Position numbers and translations under genes: made by a program. The notes beneath the pieces were generated by a model. It had not been told where the DNA came from, did no database searches, and saw nothing but the letters and a program-made list of their open reading frames with translations. Shown in pieces: positions 28,975-37,325 of a stretch of 49,968 nt of DNA (position 1 is its first letter; each line of letters starts with the position of its first letter). The DNA is from a virus: the IMG/VR virus record IMGVR_UViG_3300049793_000122, positions 1 to 49,968 of that record; one strand, 5' to 3'.

Positions 28975-29340
28975 ATGCGCCGGGGGGCAGTAAACGATCT
29001 CACACCAGAACAGACCGCAGAAGCCACGGAACTCTTCGCCCTTGGCTGGTCCTATCGCCGGATCGGCGAGCGCATCGGCCGCAACTATGAGCAGGTCAAG
29101 CGCGCCATCGACGCGGACTATGCCGTCAACCGCCGTATCCAGCGCAAAGACGCTCCGCAGCGCCGATACAAGCCCGAGAAGCGCCTTGCCGGCCGCGAAA
29201 ATGCCTCCGCCATCAGCGTCAAGGAAGACGGCGCGGCAAGGCTGGCTGAAATACCGAAAGATGATCGTTCTCTCACGGGCATTCTATGTGGCGATCCTAT
29301 CGGTCCAAGATCAGCGCTTTACCGGAAGGCGATGCCATGA
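28975..29340 (+). CDS. HTH-containing early protein
   Basis: A 121-residue protein after GAGGG. LTPEQTAEATELFALGWSYR is followed by RIGERIGRNYEQVKRAIDAD, a resolvase- or sigma-type helix-turn-helix. The C-terminal part is basic and probably disordered. It resumes the rightward operon after the antisense pair and overlaps the next gene by ATGA. Confidence 0.6.
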   Translation: MRRGAVNDLTPEQTAEATELFALGWSYRRIGERIGRNYEQVKRAIDADYAVNRRIQRKDAPQRRYKPEKRLAGRENASAISVKEDGAARLAEIPKDDRSLTGILCGDPIGPRSALYRKAMP

Positions 29341-29636
29341 TCCGCCTCCTCGCTGCCACCTTGCTTTTCTCCGTTGCACAGGCAGAGGCGCATGAAGCTC
29401 CGACGGGATGGAGCTATCCTACAAATTGTTGCTCTGGAATCGACTGCCGCGAGGTTCCGGATCACGATATCATCGAAGGCGCGCGCGGCTATGAAATCCG
29501 CAAGACGCACGAACTGATCAACATGTCCGATCCCAAGGTTAAGCAGAGCCCCGACGGGCGGTTTCATTGGTGCAGCGTAGGCGGGCTCGATGACGGCCGG
29601 ACCATTTGTTTGTTCGTTCCTGGTCGAGGTACCTGA
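29337..29636 (+). CDS. Secreted Cys-rich protein
   Basis: A 99-residue protein with a cleavable signal peptide (MIRLLAATLLFSVAQAEAHE) and a mature domain carrying GWSYPTNCCSGIDCREVPD and FHWCSVGGLDDGRTICLF, which provide at least five Cys for periplasmic disulfides. The CCSGxDCR motif occurs in small secreted proteins of rhizobial genomes. An exported protein between DNA-metabolism genes is unusual and could act on the host envelope. Confidence 0.65.
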   Translation: MIRLLAATLLFSVAQAEAHEAPTGWSYPTNCCSGIDCREVPDHDIIEGARGYEIRKTHELINMSDPKVKQSPDGRFHWCSVGGLDDGRTICLFVPGRGT

Positions 29637-30316
29637 TGGCGCAAAACATCTCCACTGCCGTCATGCAGCGCCGGGTCGAGGCTCACGACAGTCTCGACGA
29701 CTTCCCCACGCCGCCATGGGCAACGCGCGCGCTCATCAAGCATGTAATCTGGCCGCGTTATGGCTTCATGCCGCCGGAAATCATGAAGCGCGAATCGGTA
29801 TGGGAACCGGCGTGCAATCGCGGGCACATGTCCAAGCCGCTTCGCGAGTTCTTCGGCTTTGTACGGACCAGCGATATCCACGACTACGATTCGCCCGAGC
29901 AAGACCGCGTGGTGGACTTCCTGTTTCCTGGCAGCGAATCGGCCTGCATCGCGACCCATGGGATCGACTGGATCATCACCAATCCGCCGTTTCGCCTTGC
30001 GACACAGTTCTTAGAGCGAGCCTTTCAACTTCAGCCTCGCGTTGGCGTGGCCATCATCGTGCGCTCTGCCTTCCTAGAGGGAATCGGCCGCTACCAAGAA
30101 CTGTTCAGCAAGAACCCACCTTCGATAATCGCGCAGTTCGCCGAACGCGTTGTCATGGTCAAAGGACGGCTTGACGCTACCGGGTCCACAGCCACCGCCT
30201 ATTGCTGGCTTGTCTGGATGATGGGCGAGCAAGGGCCAGTCTTCCAGTGGATACCGCCATGCCGGAAAGCGCTTGAGCGACCGGAAGATTATTCTTCTGT
30301 CAGCGAGGCGGCATGA
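29636..30316 (+). CDS. N6-adenine (or N4-cytosine) DNA methyltransferase
   Basis: A 226-residue protein with VWEPACNRGHMSKPL (SAM-binding motif I, residues 55-69) and DWIITNPPF (motif IV, NPPF at 116-119), then PRVGVAIIVRSAFLEG. The order is that of amino-methyltransferases. ATG 29636 overlaps the upstream stop (TGATG). With the Dcm gene the phage carries at least two DNA methylases, likely against restriction. Target site unknown. Confidence 0.85.
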   Translation: MAQNISTAVMQRRVEAHDSLDDFPTPPWATRALIKHVIWPRYGFMPPEIMKRESVWEPACNRGHMSKPLREFFGFVRTSDIHDYDSPEQDRVVDFLFPGSESACIATHGIDWIITNPPFRLATQFLERAFQLQPRVGVAIIVRSAFLEGIGRYQELFSKNPPSIIAQFAERVVMVKGRLDATGSTATAYCWLVWMMGEQGPVFQWIPPCRKALERPEDYSSVSEAA

Positions 30317-30969
30317 TCATCGAAGGCCTCGACATCGCGACAAGCTGCGGCGTGGCACAGGTTGAAAAGCCCGGCCGCCTGTCTTCCGCTCGCTGTCTCT
30401 GCCTCTATGCCGAAGGCGAGAACTCCGAGGAGAAGGCCGGCGAGCTCGCTTGGTTGCTGATGCAGCGCTACCGCGACACCACGGCGCGCCCGCAATTCGT
30501 GGCCATCGAGATGCCGATGCGCAACGTCATGACATTCCACAAGGAAGGCGCTGACCTAGCCGGCCAAACGCAGAAGGACACTATCAACCCCAACGCCTTG
30601 CAATTATCAGGCTTGGCCGGCGCAGCAGTGGCTATCCTCAATTGCTATCGCATCCCGTGGGGACTGGTCGCGTCCAAGACGTGGCGCAACGCCTATTTCG
30701 GCAAGCAGTTCGTTCCTCCGAAAGTCGTCGTCAAGAAGCGCAACCGCAAAACCGGCAAAATGGAAGAAACCTTAAAGGACGACTGGAAACAGGCGGCCAT
30801 CGATATGGCACTGCGCGAACGCATCAGTCTGCCGTCGACCAAAGCCGAGCAGCGTGACGCCGCCGAAGCGATCGGGATCGCGTGGGCATGGGAAGCCTGC
30901 ACGTTCATCCCTAAGCGGCATCAGGCTGCGTTCATGGCGCTGCGCACCGGACAGGCGAGGGCGGCGTGA
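30313..30969 (+). CDS. RuvC-like Holliday junction resolvase
   Basis: A 218-residue protein with the RNase H-like acid set: EGLDIATSCGVA near the start (D7), FVAIEMPMRN in the middle, and QRDAAEAIGIAWAWE near the end. LSGLAGAAVAILNCY and the insert with KKRNRKTGKMEE are also visible. It would resolve junctions before packaging. ATGA coupling on both sides places it directly before the helicase gene. Confidence 0.75.
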   Translation: MIIEGLDIATSCGVAQVEKPGRLSSARCLCLYAEGENSEEKAGELAWLLMQRYRDTTARPQFVAIEMPMRNVMTFHKEGADLAGQTQKDTINPNALQLSGLAGAAVAILNCYRIPWGLVASKTWRNAYFGKQFVPPKVVVKKRNRKTGKMEETLKDDWKQAAIDMALRERISLPSTKAEQRDAAEAIGIAWAWEACTFIPKRHQAAFMALRTGQARAA

Positions 30970-32402
30970 ACGAAGATCGCGAGAAGCCGAACAATATCGA
31001 AGCCGAGCAAGCCGTACTCGGTGCCATCCTAGTGAACAACGCGGCCTATACCGCTGTCTCCGGCGTACTGTCGGCCGCGCATTTCTACGAGCCGCTGCAT
31101 CGCAAGGTCTACGAAGTCGTCGGCGAGTTCATCAGCAAGGGCAAGTCGGCAACACCGATAACCATCAAGACGTTTCTGCCGGCAGGCGAAAAGGTCGGGC
31201 AACTCACCGTAGCACAATATGTTGGGCGACTCGCCAGCGAGGCGGTGACGGTCATCATCGCCATTGATTACGCGCGGGCGATCGTCGACCTCGCCATGCG
31301 GCGGGAACTGATCGTCATCGGCCAGGATATGGTCGAAGTCGCCTATGACGCGCCGGTGGACATGCCGCCGCGGCAGATCGCCTATGACGCCGAGGCAAAG
31401 ATGGAGGCTTCACTGGCCAACGTGCGCGATGAGGGCGGTGACGAAAGCGTCGACCGCACTGTCACCCAGATCATGGAAGCCTTTTCGGCGCAGTTGAAGA
31501 AGCCGTCGATCCCGCTGCCGCTCATCCAACTGCGTGACATTCTCGGCGGCGAGATGGAAATCGGCAGCCTCGTCGGCATGCTATCGGCAAGTGGAGAAGG
31601 AAAAACTTCATTGGCTGTCCAGGTCGTCGACTATGCCGCCTCGCTTGGCCACCCGGTCGAGGTGCTGTCGTTCGACCAGTCGGCCGACCAGATCATCAAC
31701 CAGATTGTGTCGCAGCGGACAGGGATCGAAAACACCCGCATCCGCAACCGGACGATGATGGAACGTGAGATCGAGAGATATCTCGACTGCCTGTCAGAAG
31801 TGCGCAAACTGCCGATCAAGATCCGCAAGTGCAATGCATCGTTCGACACCGCCGGGCATCTCGTCGACTACGTGAAGCGCTCGCTAGGGCCGATGTGCAG
31901 GAAGACGGACAAGCCTGGGCTGGTGGTGCTCGACCACTCCCGCAAGGTGAAGCCGAACGATCCAAAGGCGCATGAGGGTCGCATTGCCGCAGACATGAAT
32001 GGGATTTTCAAGGAAGCAGCCAGTAGCATGGGATTGGTCTGGTTCAACCTCATGCAGCGCAGCGGCTCCGGCGTAAAACGCAAGAACCCGCGCCCGATCG
32101 ACAGCGATATCTTCGGCGGCGAGATGGGTCGCGAGGATTATGACGCGGTGTTCTACCTCTATAGAGGGTGGAAATACTGGCAGAGCCAGCTTGCCACGGC
32201 AGACGACGCCAAGGACGAGGAGCGCATCAACGCGCGGTTCCAGCGCGAGAAGTGGGAAGCCGACCAGGCCGAGCTCGGCGTGCTCAAATGGCGATACGGC
32301 GACCCTAACAGGCGCTTCCGCGTTCGTTTCGAGGCTGAATACACCCGTTATACCTCGATGCGGCCTGAGCCGGTCGCTGAACTGTTCGGAAATGTCGCAT
32401 GA
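30966..32402 (+). CDS. dnaB: Replicative DNA helicase (DnaB-like)
   Basis: A 478-residue protein starting at GTG. The N-terminal domain begins PNNIEAEQAVLGAILVNN as in DnaB. The RecA-like domain has Walker A SASGEGKT (residues 207-214), then EVLSFDQSADQIINQIVSQR, GLVVLDHSRKV in the Walker B place (with His after Asp rather than a typical acidic pair) and LVWFNLMQRS. It would unwind phage DNA in the host replisome. Confidence 0.85.
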   Translation: MNEDREKPNNIEAEQAVLGAILVNNAAYTAVSGVLSAAHFYEPLHRKVYEVVGEFISKGKSATPITIKTFLPAGEKVGQLTVAQYVGRLASEAVTVIIAIDYARAIVDLAMRRELIVIGQDMVEVAYDAPVDMPPRQIAYDAEAKMEASLANVRDEGGDESVDRTVTQIMEAFSAQLKKPSIPLPLIQLRDILGGEMEIGSLVGMLSASGEGKTSLAVQVVDYAASLGHPVEVLSFDQSADQIINQIVSQRTGIENTRIRNRTMMEREIERYLDCLSEVRKLPIKIRKCNASFDTAGHLVDYVKRSLGPMCRKTDKPGLVVLDHSRKVKPNDPKAHEGRIAADMNGIFKEAASSMGLVWFNLMQRSGSGVKRKNPRPIDSDIFGGEMGREDYDAVFYLYRGWKYWQSQLATADDAKDEERINARFQREKWEADQAELGVLKWRYGDPNRRFRVRFEAEYTRYTSMRPEPVAELFGNVA

Positions 32403-32803
32403 ACGCACCCTTCGCCATCCCGCGCATCAACGTCAACACCGCCAGCCGAGAGAAGCTGATCGCGCATATCAATGCCTTGGAGGGAGCGCTCATCAATGCC
32501 TTGCCTGCCGAAATCGACGCGCACCGGTGCCAGTATGCATTCGGCCTGACGCTATCGGAAGCGATGGTGCTCGCTGCATTGGCCAAGCGAGGCCGCGCAT
32601 CAAGAGAGCATCTGCGCACGGCAAGCTGCCGATGGGGCGACCGGGAAAACGTCCGCGTCATCGATGTCCTGATGGTGCGTATCCGCGATAAGCTCCACCA
32701 CTTCAACATAGAAATCCTCAGCGATTGGGGTGTCGGCTATCTGATCGACCCTGAGAACCTGAAGCGGCTTCGCGGGCTGATCTCGGAAAGGGCGGCGGCA
32801 TGA
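32399..32803 (+). CDS. Winged-helix protein, OmpR/CtrA DNA-binding-domain-like
   Basis: A 134-residue protein. Residues 48-128 read LTLSEAMVLAALAKRGRASR, then DRENVRVIDVLMVRIRDKLH and GVGYLIDPENLKRL, the layout of the trans-reg-C domain of response regulators with the GxGYxL wing. The N-terminus is a coiled-coil-like helix instead of a receiver domain. Alphaproteobacterial CtrA has the same type of DNA-binding domain, so mimicry is conceivable. Confidence 0.65.
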   Translation: MNAPFAIPRINVNTASREKLIAHINALEGALINALPAEIDAHRCQYAFGLTLSEAMVLAALAKRGRASREHLRTASCRWGDRENVRVIDVLMVRIRDKLHHFNIEILSDWGVGYLIDPENLKRLRGLISERAAA

Positions 32804-33156
32804 AGCGCACGGTGCAAATTCACTTCGCCTGCAACGATCCGGATAACGGGCTGTTCGCCGGCAAGGCAATGATGGCGACGTATGGCGACATCGAAATGGA
32901 GGCGCCCGGCTGGCAGAGCTACGCCTTTACAGCGGGCGACAGTTTCATTCGCATCCATCGCCGCAACTTCAAAATCGTCGGCTCTCAAGATTGGGTCGGC
33001 AACTGGTGCTGGAACTCCTACAGCCTTCGGAGATCGGAAGCGAAGCGGCTCCTCGACACTTTGCGCAAGAACGGTTGGCGCTGCACCTGCGGACCCTGCC
33101 GTTGGTATGACTGGTTTAACCGTGAAGGCCGCTTTGCCGAGAGGGCAGCGGCATGA
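32800..33156 (+). CDS. Hypothetical early protein, Trp/Cys-rich
   Basis: A 118-residue protein with APGWQSYAFTAGDSFIRIHR, WVGNWCWNSYSLRR and WRCTCGPCRWYDWF. The CTCGPC motif could bind metal. Coupled to both neighbours by ATGA. Function unknown. Confidence 0.6.
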   Translation: MKRTVQIHFACNDPDNGLFAGKAMMATYGDIEMEAPGWQSYAFTAGDSFIRIHRRNFKIVGSQDWVGNWCWNSYSLRRSEAKRLLDTLRKNGWRCTCGPCRWYDWFNREGRFAERAAA

Positions 33157-33497
33157 GAACCTTCGCCCCAGATTACGGCGCCCTTCCAACCGCATCCGGC
33201 TATCGTCCTATGCACACATGGTTCGTAGAGGTGAAGCTCGCGCTGACACCCTTCAAGGACGGACCGAAGTATTTCGAGACCTGGCTGCAGGCGCGCAATG
33301 CGGCACGGGATTACGTCGCGGAGGTGATCAACTCGAAGACGCGGGCCGAGAAGGCGAAGGAATGCGCTGACGTGCTGGGGATTAGTGCATGGCACGAAGA
33401 TCGCGCCGCGCACGCCGCCGAGCAGCAGGAACAGGCGCTGGGTGGCGTGATCGCCGGCGGCAGGATTGTGAAAGTCGAGCGGAGGCAGAGGGTATGA
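33153..33497 (+). CDS. Hypothetical early protein
   Basis: A 114-residue protein with HTWFVEVKLALTPFKDGP and FETWLQARNAARDYVAEVI, followed by a charged helical tail. ATGA overlaps on both sides. No family recognised. Confidence 0.6.
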   Translation: MRTFAPDYGALPTASGYRPMHTWFVEVKLALTPFKDGPKYFETWLQARNAARDYVAEVINSKTRAEKAKECADVLGISAWHEDRAAHAAEQQEQALGGVIAGGRIVKVERRQRV

Positions 33498-33730
33498 GCA
33501 GCCGCGACGACTTCAAGCATATCGACGGCATTCCACTAGGCTTCGGCCTGAGAGCATCACGCATCATCCCCAAGGGTTACCATGTCCTCAAGCGTAGAGG
33601 TCAGGTGGTTTGGGTTGGACCCATCGGCGCACCGATTGAGGATGCCGATTGCGATTGCATAGTCATGCATCCTGATGATTGGGATAGGTGCGTCGAAGCT
33701 TTCAAATCTTACAGGGCAGACAAGAAATGA
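33494..33730 (+). CDS. Hypothetical early protein
   Basis: A 78-residue protein (RDDFKHIDGIPLGFGLRASR, VVWVGPIGAPIEDADCD) coupled to neighbours by ATGA. Mixed alpha/beta composition. No family recognised. Confidence 0.55.
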   Translation: MSSRDDFKHIDGIPLGFGLRASRIIPKGYHVLKRRGQVVWVGPIGAPIEDADCDCIVMHPDDWDRCVEAFKSYRADKK

Positions 33731-34131
33731 AAGTGTACGCGTGTTCCCACACACAGGCAGGCATAGAGCGCCTCGCACAGCAGCGGCAGCCGCTTCCGGC
33801 CATCGCAGCGCCGTCGAAGCCAGAACGCGCTCCACAGCCCGCCCCTGAGCCATGCACCATCATTCGGCTCGTCATCCCGCGCACCGAAGCGCAGCAGATC
33901 ATCCACGACATCGCGCACAAGCACGGCCTGACCTTTGCCGACCTAGTGGGCAAGGGGCGATACCGCCGCATCGTTACGGCGCGGGATGAGGCCATTGCCG
34001 CCGTCAAGGCGCTGACAAACGGCGACAGATGTTCATTCTCACTCCCTGTCATCGGCCGGATATTCGGCGGGAAAGATCATACCAGTGTCCTCGCGTCATT
34101 GCGGCGGCACGCAAAACGAACGGGGACATAG
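33727..34131 (+). CDS. Stand-alone DnaA domain IV-like protein
   Basis: A 134-residue protein. After a Pro-rich linker, residues 54-132 read IIHDIAHKHGLTFADLVGKG, RYRRIVTARDEAIAAVKAL and IGRIFGGKDHTSVLASL. The last includes the DnaA signature GGKDHTSVL (114-122), used to contact DnaA boxes. The ATPase domain is absent. It may mark the phage origin, load helicase with host factors, or compete with host DnaA. It lies 1.3 kb behind the dnaB gene. Confidence 0.8.
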   Translation: MKVYACSHTQAGIERLAQQRQPLPAIAAPSKPERAPQPAPEPCTIIRLVIPRTEAQQIIHDIAHKHGLTFADLVGKGRYRRIVTARDEAIAAVKALTNGDRCSFSLPVIGRIFGGKDHTSVLASLRRHAKRTGT

Positions 34132-34132
34132 A

Positions 34133-34711
34133 ATGGCACGACGCAAAAAGAAAAAGCCTGTGTCAGTATCGAAAATCAGCATCGGCCTTGCCACGGTGGA
34201 AAACCCAGATTGGCGCCCCGATAGGGACGGCGAGAAGGCTTTCCCGCGTCTGGTGTCGGTGCCAATAAACACCCGCGAGAGCGCAATCGGGACGCTGGTC
34301 GCACGCGGGCAACTCAACCCAGCCCAGGCGCTCGCCGCTGACACCTTCCGCAGACATTATGAGCGCATGGGAGGCAAGGGTGCATCGGCCATGGACTATT
34401 CCCGCGTGGTGGTCGACGGCGGCCCGATCGCTGATCCGATCAACCCCGGACAGATCGAGGCCGGACGGCAATTGCATAAGGCTTTCAAGGCGTTAACCAA
34501 GGCGCACGGGCTTTACGCGTACAAGCTGGTGAGCTATGTTGTGGGTGACGGATACTCCATGCACGACCTTGGCCAGACGCGCCGGCAGCGCGATACATTG
34601 ACCGACAACCTGCGCACTTACCTCGATTTGTTAGCGGAATGCTGGGGATATTCAAGAAAGCCAGGGGAAATGAACGGGCCGCCGGGTCAGATCAGAGCGA
34701 TGGCACTTTAA
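34133..34711 (+). CDS. DUF6456-like protein, possible late regulator
   Basis: A 192-residue protein with a basic start (MARRKKKKP). Residues 65-185 read ALAADTFRRHYERMGGKG, FKALTKAHGLYAYKLVSYVV, YSMHDLGQTRRQRDTLTDNL and LDLLAECWGYS, resembling the helical DUF6456 domain. It is the last gene before the endonuclease/terminase segment, a typical place for an antiterminator or late activator. That role is inferred from position only. Confidence 0.5.
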   Translation: MARRKKKKPVSVSKISIGLATVENPDWRPDRDGEKAFPRLVSVPINTRESAIGTLVARGQLNPAQALAADTFRRHYERMGGKGASAMDYSRVVVDGGPIADPINPGQIEAGRQLHKAFKALTKAHGLYAYKLVSYVVGDGYSMHDLGQTRRQRDTLTDNLRTYLDLLAECWGYSRKPGEMNGPPGQIRAMAL

Positions 34712-34732
34712 AGAAAGGCAGTGGCAATGGCA

Positions 34733-34759
34733 TTGACTACATGCGCGCATCAGCATAAT
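34733..34759 (+). promoter_or_regulatory. Weak promoter candidate before HNH gene
   Basis: TTGACT (34733-34738) and CATAAT (34754-34759), each matching 5 of 6, but with a short 15-bp spacer. It could give the following endonuclease gene its own transcript. Confidence 0.3.
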
Positions 34760-34780
34760 GATTTGCTCGGCTGAAAAATC

Positions 34781-35416
34781 ATGAGCGCACCGCGCAAGGC
34801 CCTCCCTCACAATTATGGATCTGAGCATGTGCATCTGGCGCAGATGTTCGGCCCAGACGAACACAAGCGGTTCAAGTGCTTTCGATGTAAGCGCGACATG
34901 CCGATGGACAGCTTTGAGCCACTGTTCCGCGTCACCGACAAAATAAGGGGCGGCGGACGGCGCTCCTTAGCTTGGGTTCAAGCACTGCATCCGAATTGCT
35001 GGACGTGCAGAAAGCAGCAGAGTGGGCAGTGGTCGAAGCATCCGCTTTACCTGCCAGATATTGATCGCTACTTCACCAATGCGTTGAGCGGTATACGGGC
35101 AAGCGCCTCAAGCCGCGGCATTGTCTTCGCCATATCAAAGGACGACATCCTTGGACGGTATCTGGAGCAAGGTGGCCTGTGCAATCTCACGGGCATGCAG
35201 ATGGACTTCAACGAAGCGGGAACGATAGGGCGCGGCAAGCGAGCCAAAATGACCCCGAGCGTCGATCGGATCGACAGCCATGGGAATTACACCGTCGACA
35301 ACATCCAGATAGTTTGCGCGGTCATTAACCTCATGAAGAACGATCTGGCGACGGATCAGTTCATTGCCCTATGCGAAAGGGTCGCAGGGCACCAGATGGA
35401 CAAGTTGTTCAAATGA
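34781..35416 (+). CDS. HNH-type homing endonuclease
   Basis: A 211-residue protein. CFRCKRDMP and CWTCRKQQ form a zinc pair near residues 32-80, followed by GIRASASSRGIVFAISKDDI, GLCNLTGMQMDF, PSVDRIDSHGNYTVDN and IQIVCAVINLMKND. The DRIDxxGxYTxDN segment is typical of a phage-borne HNH group. It stands alone upstream of the terminase region, consistent with a mobile gene. Confidence 0.8.
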   Translation: MSAPRKALPHNYGSEHVHLAQMFGPDEHKRFKCFRCKRDMPMDSFEPLFRVTDKIRGGGRRSLAWVQALHPNCWTCRKQQSGQWSKHPLYLPDIDRYFTNALSGIRASASSRGIVFAISKDDILGRYLEQGGLCNLTGMQMDFNEAGTIGRGKRAKMTPSVDRIDSHGNYTVDNIQIVCAVINLMKNDLATDQFIALCERVAGHQMDKLFK

Positions 35417-35462
35417 CAGCGCCCCGCCAGCGGGAGCAGCAGCGCAGGAAGCAGGCGGCGTG

Positions 35463-35582
35463 ATGGGCGCCGGCGAGATCATCCAGACCGTTTGCGCGGT
35501 AGTCATCATCGCCATGTGGCCGTTCATCATCTTCAACCTCGTGCGCACGGCGTACTATCTGTTCAAGATGCGCCGCCGCTAG
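35463..35582 (+). CDS. 39-residue membrane peptide
   Basis: One membrane helix (TVCAVVIIAMWPFIIFNLV) and a basic end (KMRRR). Its ATG overlaps the stop of a possible 16-residue leader peptide (35413-35463), which itself overlaps the HNH stop. Function unknown. Confidence 0.45.
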   Translation: MGAGEIIQTVCAVVIIAMWPFIIFNLVRTAYYLFKMRRR

Positions 35583-35602
35583 ACACGCACTGGACATCCC
35601 CC

Positions 35603-35704
35603 ATGCGCATCCTCATCCTCGCTGCCATGTTGGCGCTGTCGGCTTGTGCCTCGATGCAGCCATGCACCATGGATCGCTGGCTTGTCGACCAGAACTGCAA
35701 CTGA
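35603..35704 (+). CDS. Small lipoprotein
   Basis: A 33-residue peptide with a lipoprotein signal (MRILILAAMLALSAC, lipobox LSAC), leaving a mature lipopeptide of about 19 residues. Its stop overlaps the next start. It may be a surface or entericidin-like lipopeptide. Function unknown. Confidence 0.5.
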   Translation: MRILILAAMLALSACASMQPCTMDRWLVDQNCN

Positions 35705-36033
35705 TGGTACGCCAGATCGGCCAGCAGCACAGGCAGGTAGACCTGCGCTCTGCCCAGCCGATAGCGAAGAAGGCCGACGCTGAGCTGCTCACACCTGAGC
35801 ATAGAGCATGGCGCCAGCAGGTCTTGCGGCGCGCAGGCTACCGGTGCCAGGCCGTAGAGAACGGCAAGCGCTGCCATGTCAGCGCACCCTCAAGGCTGTT
35901 CGCTGACCACATTGTCGAGCGCAAGGATGGCGGCGCCCCTCTCGATGTCGCCAATGGGCAGTGTCTGTGTGGGTCTCATCATACAGCGAAGACGGTGGCA
36001 GAACGGGCGAAAAGGATGGCAATTCGCTACTGA
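35704..36033 (+). CDS. Terminase-associated HNH endonuclease
   Basis: A 109-residue protein with AWRQQVLRRAGYRCQA, RLFADHIVERKDGGAP and GQCLCGSHHTAKT, the HK97 gp74-like HNH pattern. Small HNH nucleases of this kind often sit directly before the terminase genes and assist terminase cutting at packaging. Here a second endonuclease gene intervenes. ATG 35704 overlaps the lipoprotein stop. Confidence 0.85.
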   Translation: MVRQIGQQHRQVDLRSAQPIAKKADAELLTPEHRAWRQQVLRRAGYRCQAVENGKRCHVSAPSRLFADHIVERKDGGAPLDVANGQCLCGSHHTAKTVAERAKRMAIRY

Positions 36034-36114
36034 TTCCGATAGGTTAGGCGGCTCGACCAAGTGCTGGAAACACGAGGCCGAGCCTGACCACAACCGATCG
36101 GATGAGGATCGACC

Positions 36115-37221
36115 ATGGCTACCGCCTTCATATGCGAAGAATGCCCGCGTTCGCTAGAGTGTCTGACCTGCGGCAATTCGTTCCCCTTCGTAAAATCAGG
36201 ATGCGGCCGGCTCCCTCGCTACTGTTCCGATGAATGCCGGAATCCTCGCAAGCCAAGGCCAATTCCGAAGGCGAAGGTTTCAATCCGCACTGAATTCGGA
36301 ACGTGCTCCACTTGTTCGGAAATATTTCAGGGAACTGGCCAGCGCGGTCGGATGCCGCAACATTGTTCACCGGCCTGCAAGGCGGCAATCATCAGGCCTA
36401 CTCCCAAGGCCAATATCCATAAGGCATGTGTCGTCTGCGGTGCGGCCTTCTCGACCTATAATCGGCGCACCGAAACATGCGGACGCGCATGCGGTAAGAT
36501 CAAGGGAGACATTGCTCGGGTAGACCGGGTGAGGCGTGAGCGAACCAGAGCCTGTGAGACATGCGGTGCTACCTTCGTGATGGGCAACCCATCCGGCAGG
36601 GCACGAAGCGGCAAGATAAAAGAAGGGCGCTATTGCAGCAGGGCATGCTCCGCTGATGGTAAGCGAGCGGCCTTCCCACACAGTACAGTGACCATATCGC
36701 CTTGCGGTCAATGCTCCCGCCTGTCCGTGTACAAAGGTAGCAGGGCGAGGCGCTACTGCTCGGACGTATGTCGGGTAGACGCCAAAGAGCCTCGCGTTCA
36801 TGTCCCGCGTTCATTCATCTGCAGGCAATGCAGCATCCCGTATGCGACGAGACCTGGCGAGAAGGCGAATACCTATTGCAGCCGTAAATGCCGCAAAGCC
36901 GCAGCCCGCATGCTGGCCATCGCCTCGGGATCAAGAGCAGCAAGCAGGAAAGCGCGCAAGCTGAAGCAGCGCGGTGTCACGGTAGAACTTGTCAATGCGG
37001 TCAGGATTCTCGAACGAGATAACTGGACCTGTCAGCTATGTGGGGTGAAGACCCCGCGCAAACTTCGCGGGACATTCGATGATCGTGCACCGGAAGTGGA
37101 CCACATCAGATCACTTGCAGAAGGTGGCGAGCATTCGTATCGCAATGTCCAATGCGCATGTAGGAAATGCAACCTCGCCAAGAGCGGTAGGTCCAAGGGT
37201 CAGATGCTTCTGTTTGGTTGA
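36115..37221 (+). CDS. Multi-zinc-finger HNH homing endonuclease
   Basis: A 368-residue protein. Residues 1-270 contain about six Cys4 modules of the form CxxC-G-x-F ... RYCSxxC (for example CLTCGNSF...YCSDEC, CETCGATF...YCSRAC). The C-terminal 80 residues hold the HNH nuclease: WTCQLCGVKTP, PEVDHIRSLAEGGEH and CACRKCNLAKSG. Such finger arrays would read a long DNA site. It is inserted between the packaging HNH gene and the terminase, a common homing location. GAGGAT precedes the ATG. Confidence 0.8.
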   Translation: MATAFICEECPRSLECLTCGNSFPFVKSGCGRLPRYCSDECRNPRKPRPIPKAKVSIRTEFGTCSTCSEIFQGTGQRGRMPQHCSPACKAAIIRPTPKANIHKACVVCGAAFSTYNRRTETCGRACGKIKGDIARVDRVRRERTRACETCGATFVMGNPSGRARSGKIKEGRYCSRACSADGKRAAFPHSTVTISPCGQCSRLSVYKGSRARRYCSDVCRVDAKEPRVHVPRSFICRQCSIPYATRPGEKANTYCSRKCRKAAARMLAIASGSRAASRKARKLKQRGVTVELVNAVRILERDNWTCQLCGVKTPRKLRGTFDDRAPEVDHIRSLAEGGEHSYRNVQCACRKCNLAKSGRSKGQMLLFG

Positions 37222-37325
37222 TTGCAACCTGGGGGGGTATCGGAAGAAATCCAGAGTTGCATGCCCCTCGCTACCGCCTGGGGGTCTTTCACGCGTTTTT
37301 TTTGCTGGCACTGCGAATTTCAGTC

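Noticed and set aside
34733-34759. Strong promoter call before the HNH gene
   Set aside because: Hexamers are good but the 15-bp spacer is short, so it is only listed with low confidence.
37222-37325. cos or pac site before the small terminase gene
   Set aside because: G-runs, a T-run and short pairing are present, but nothing marks a cut site and no ends are known from this window.
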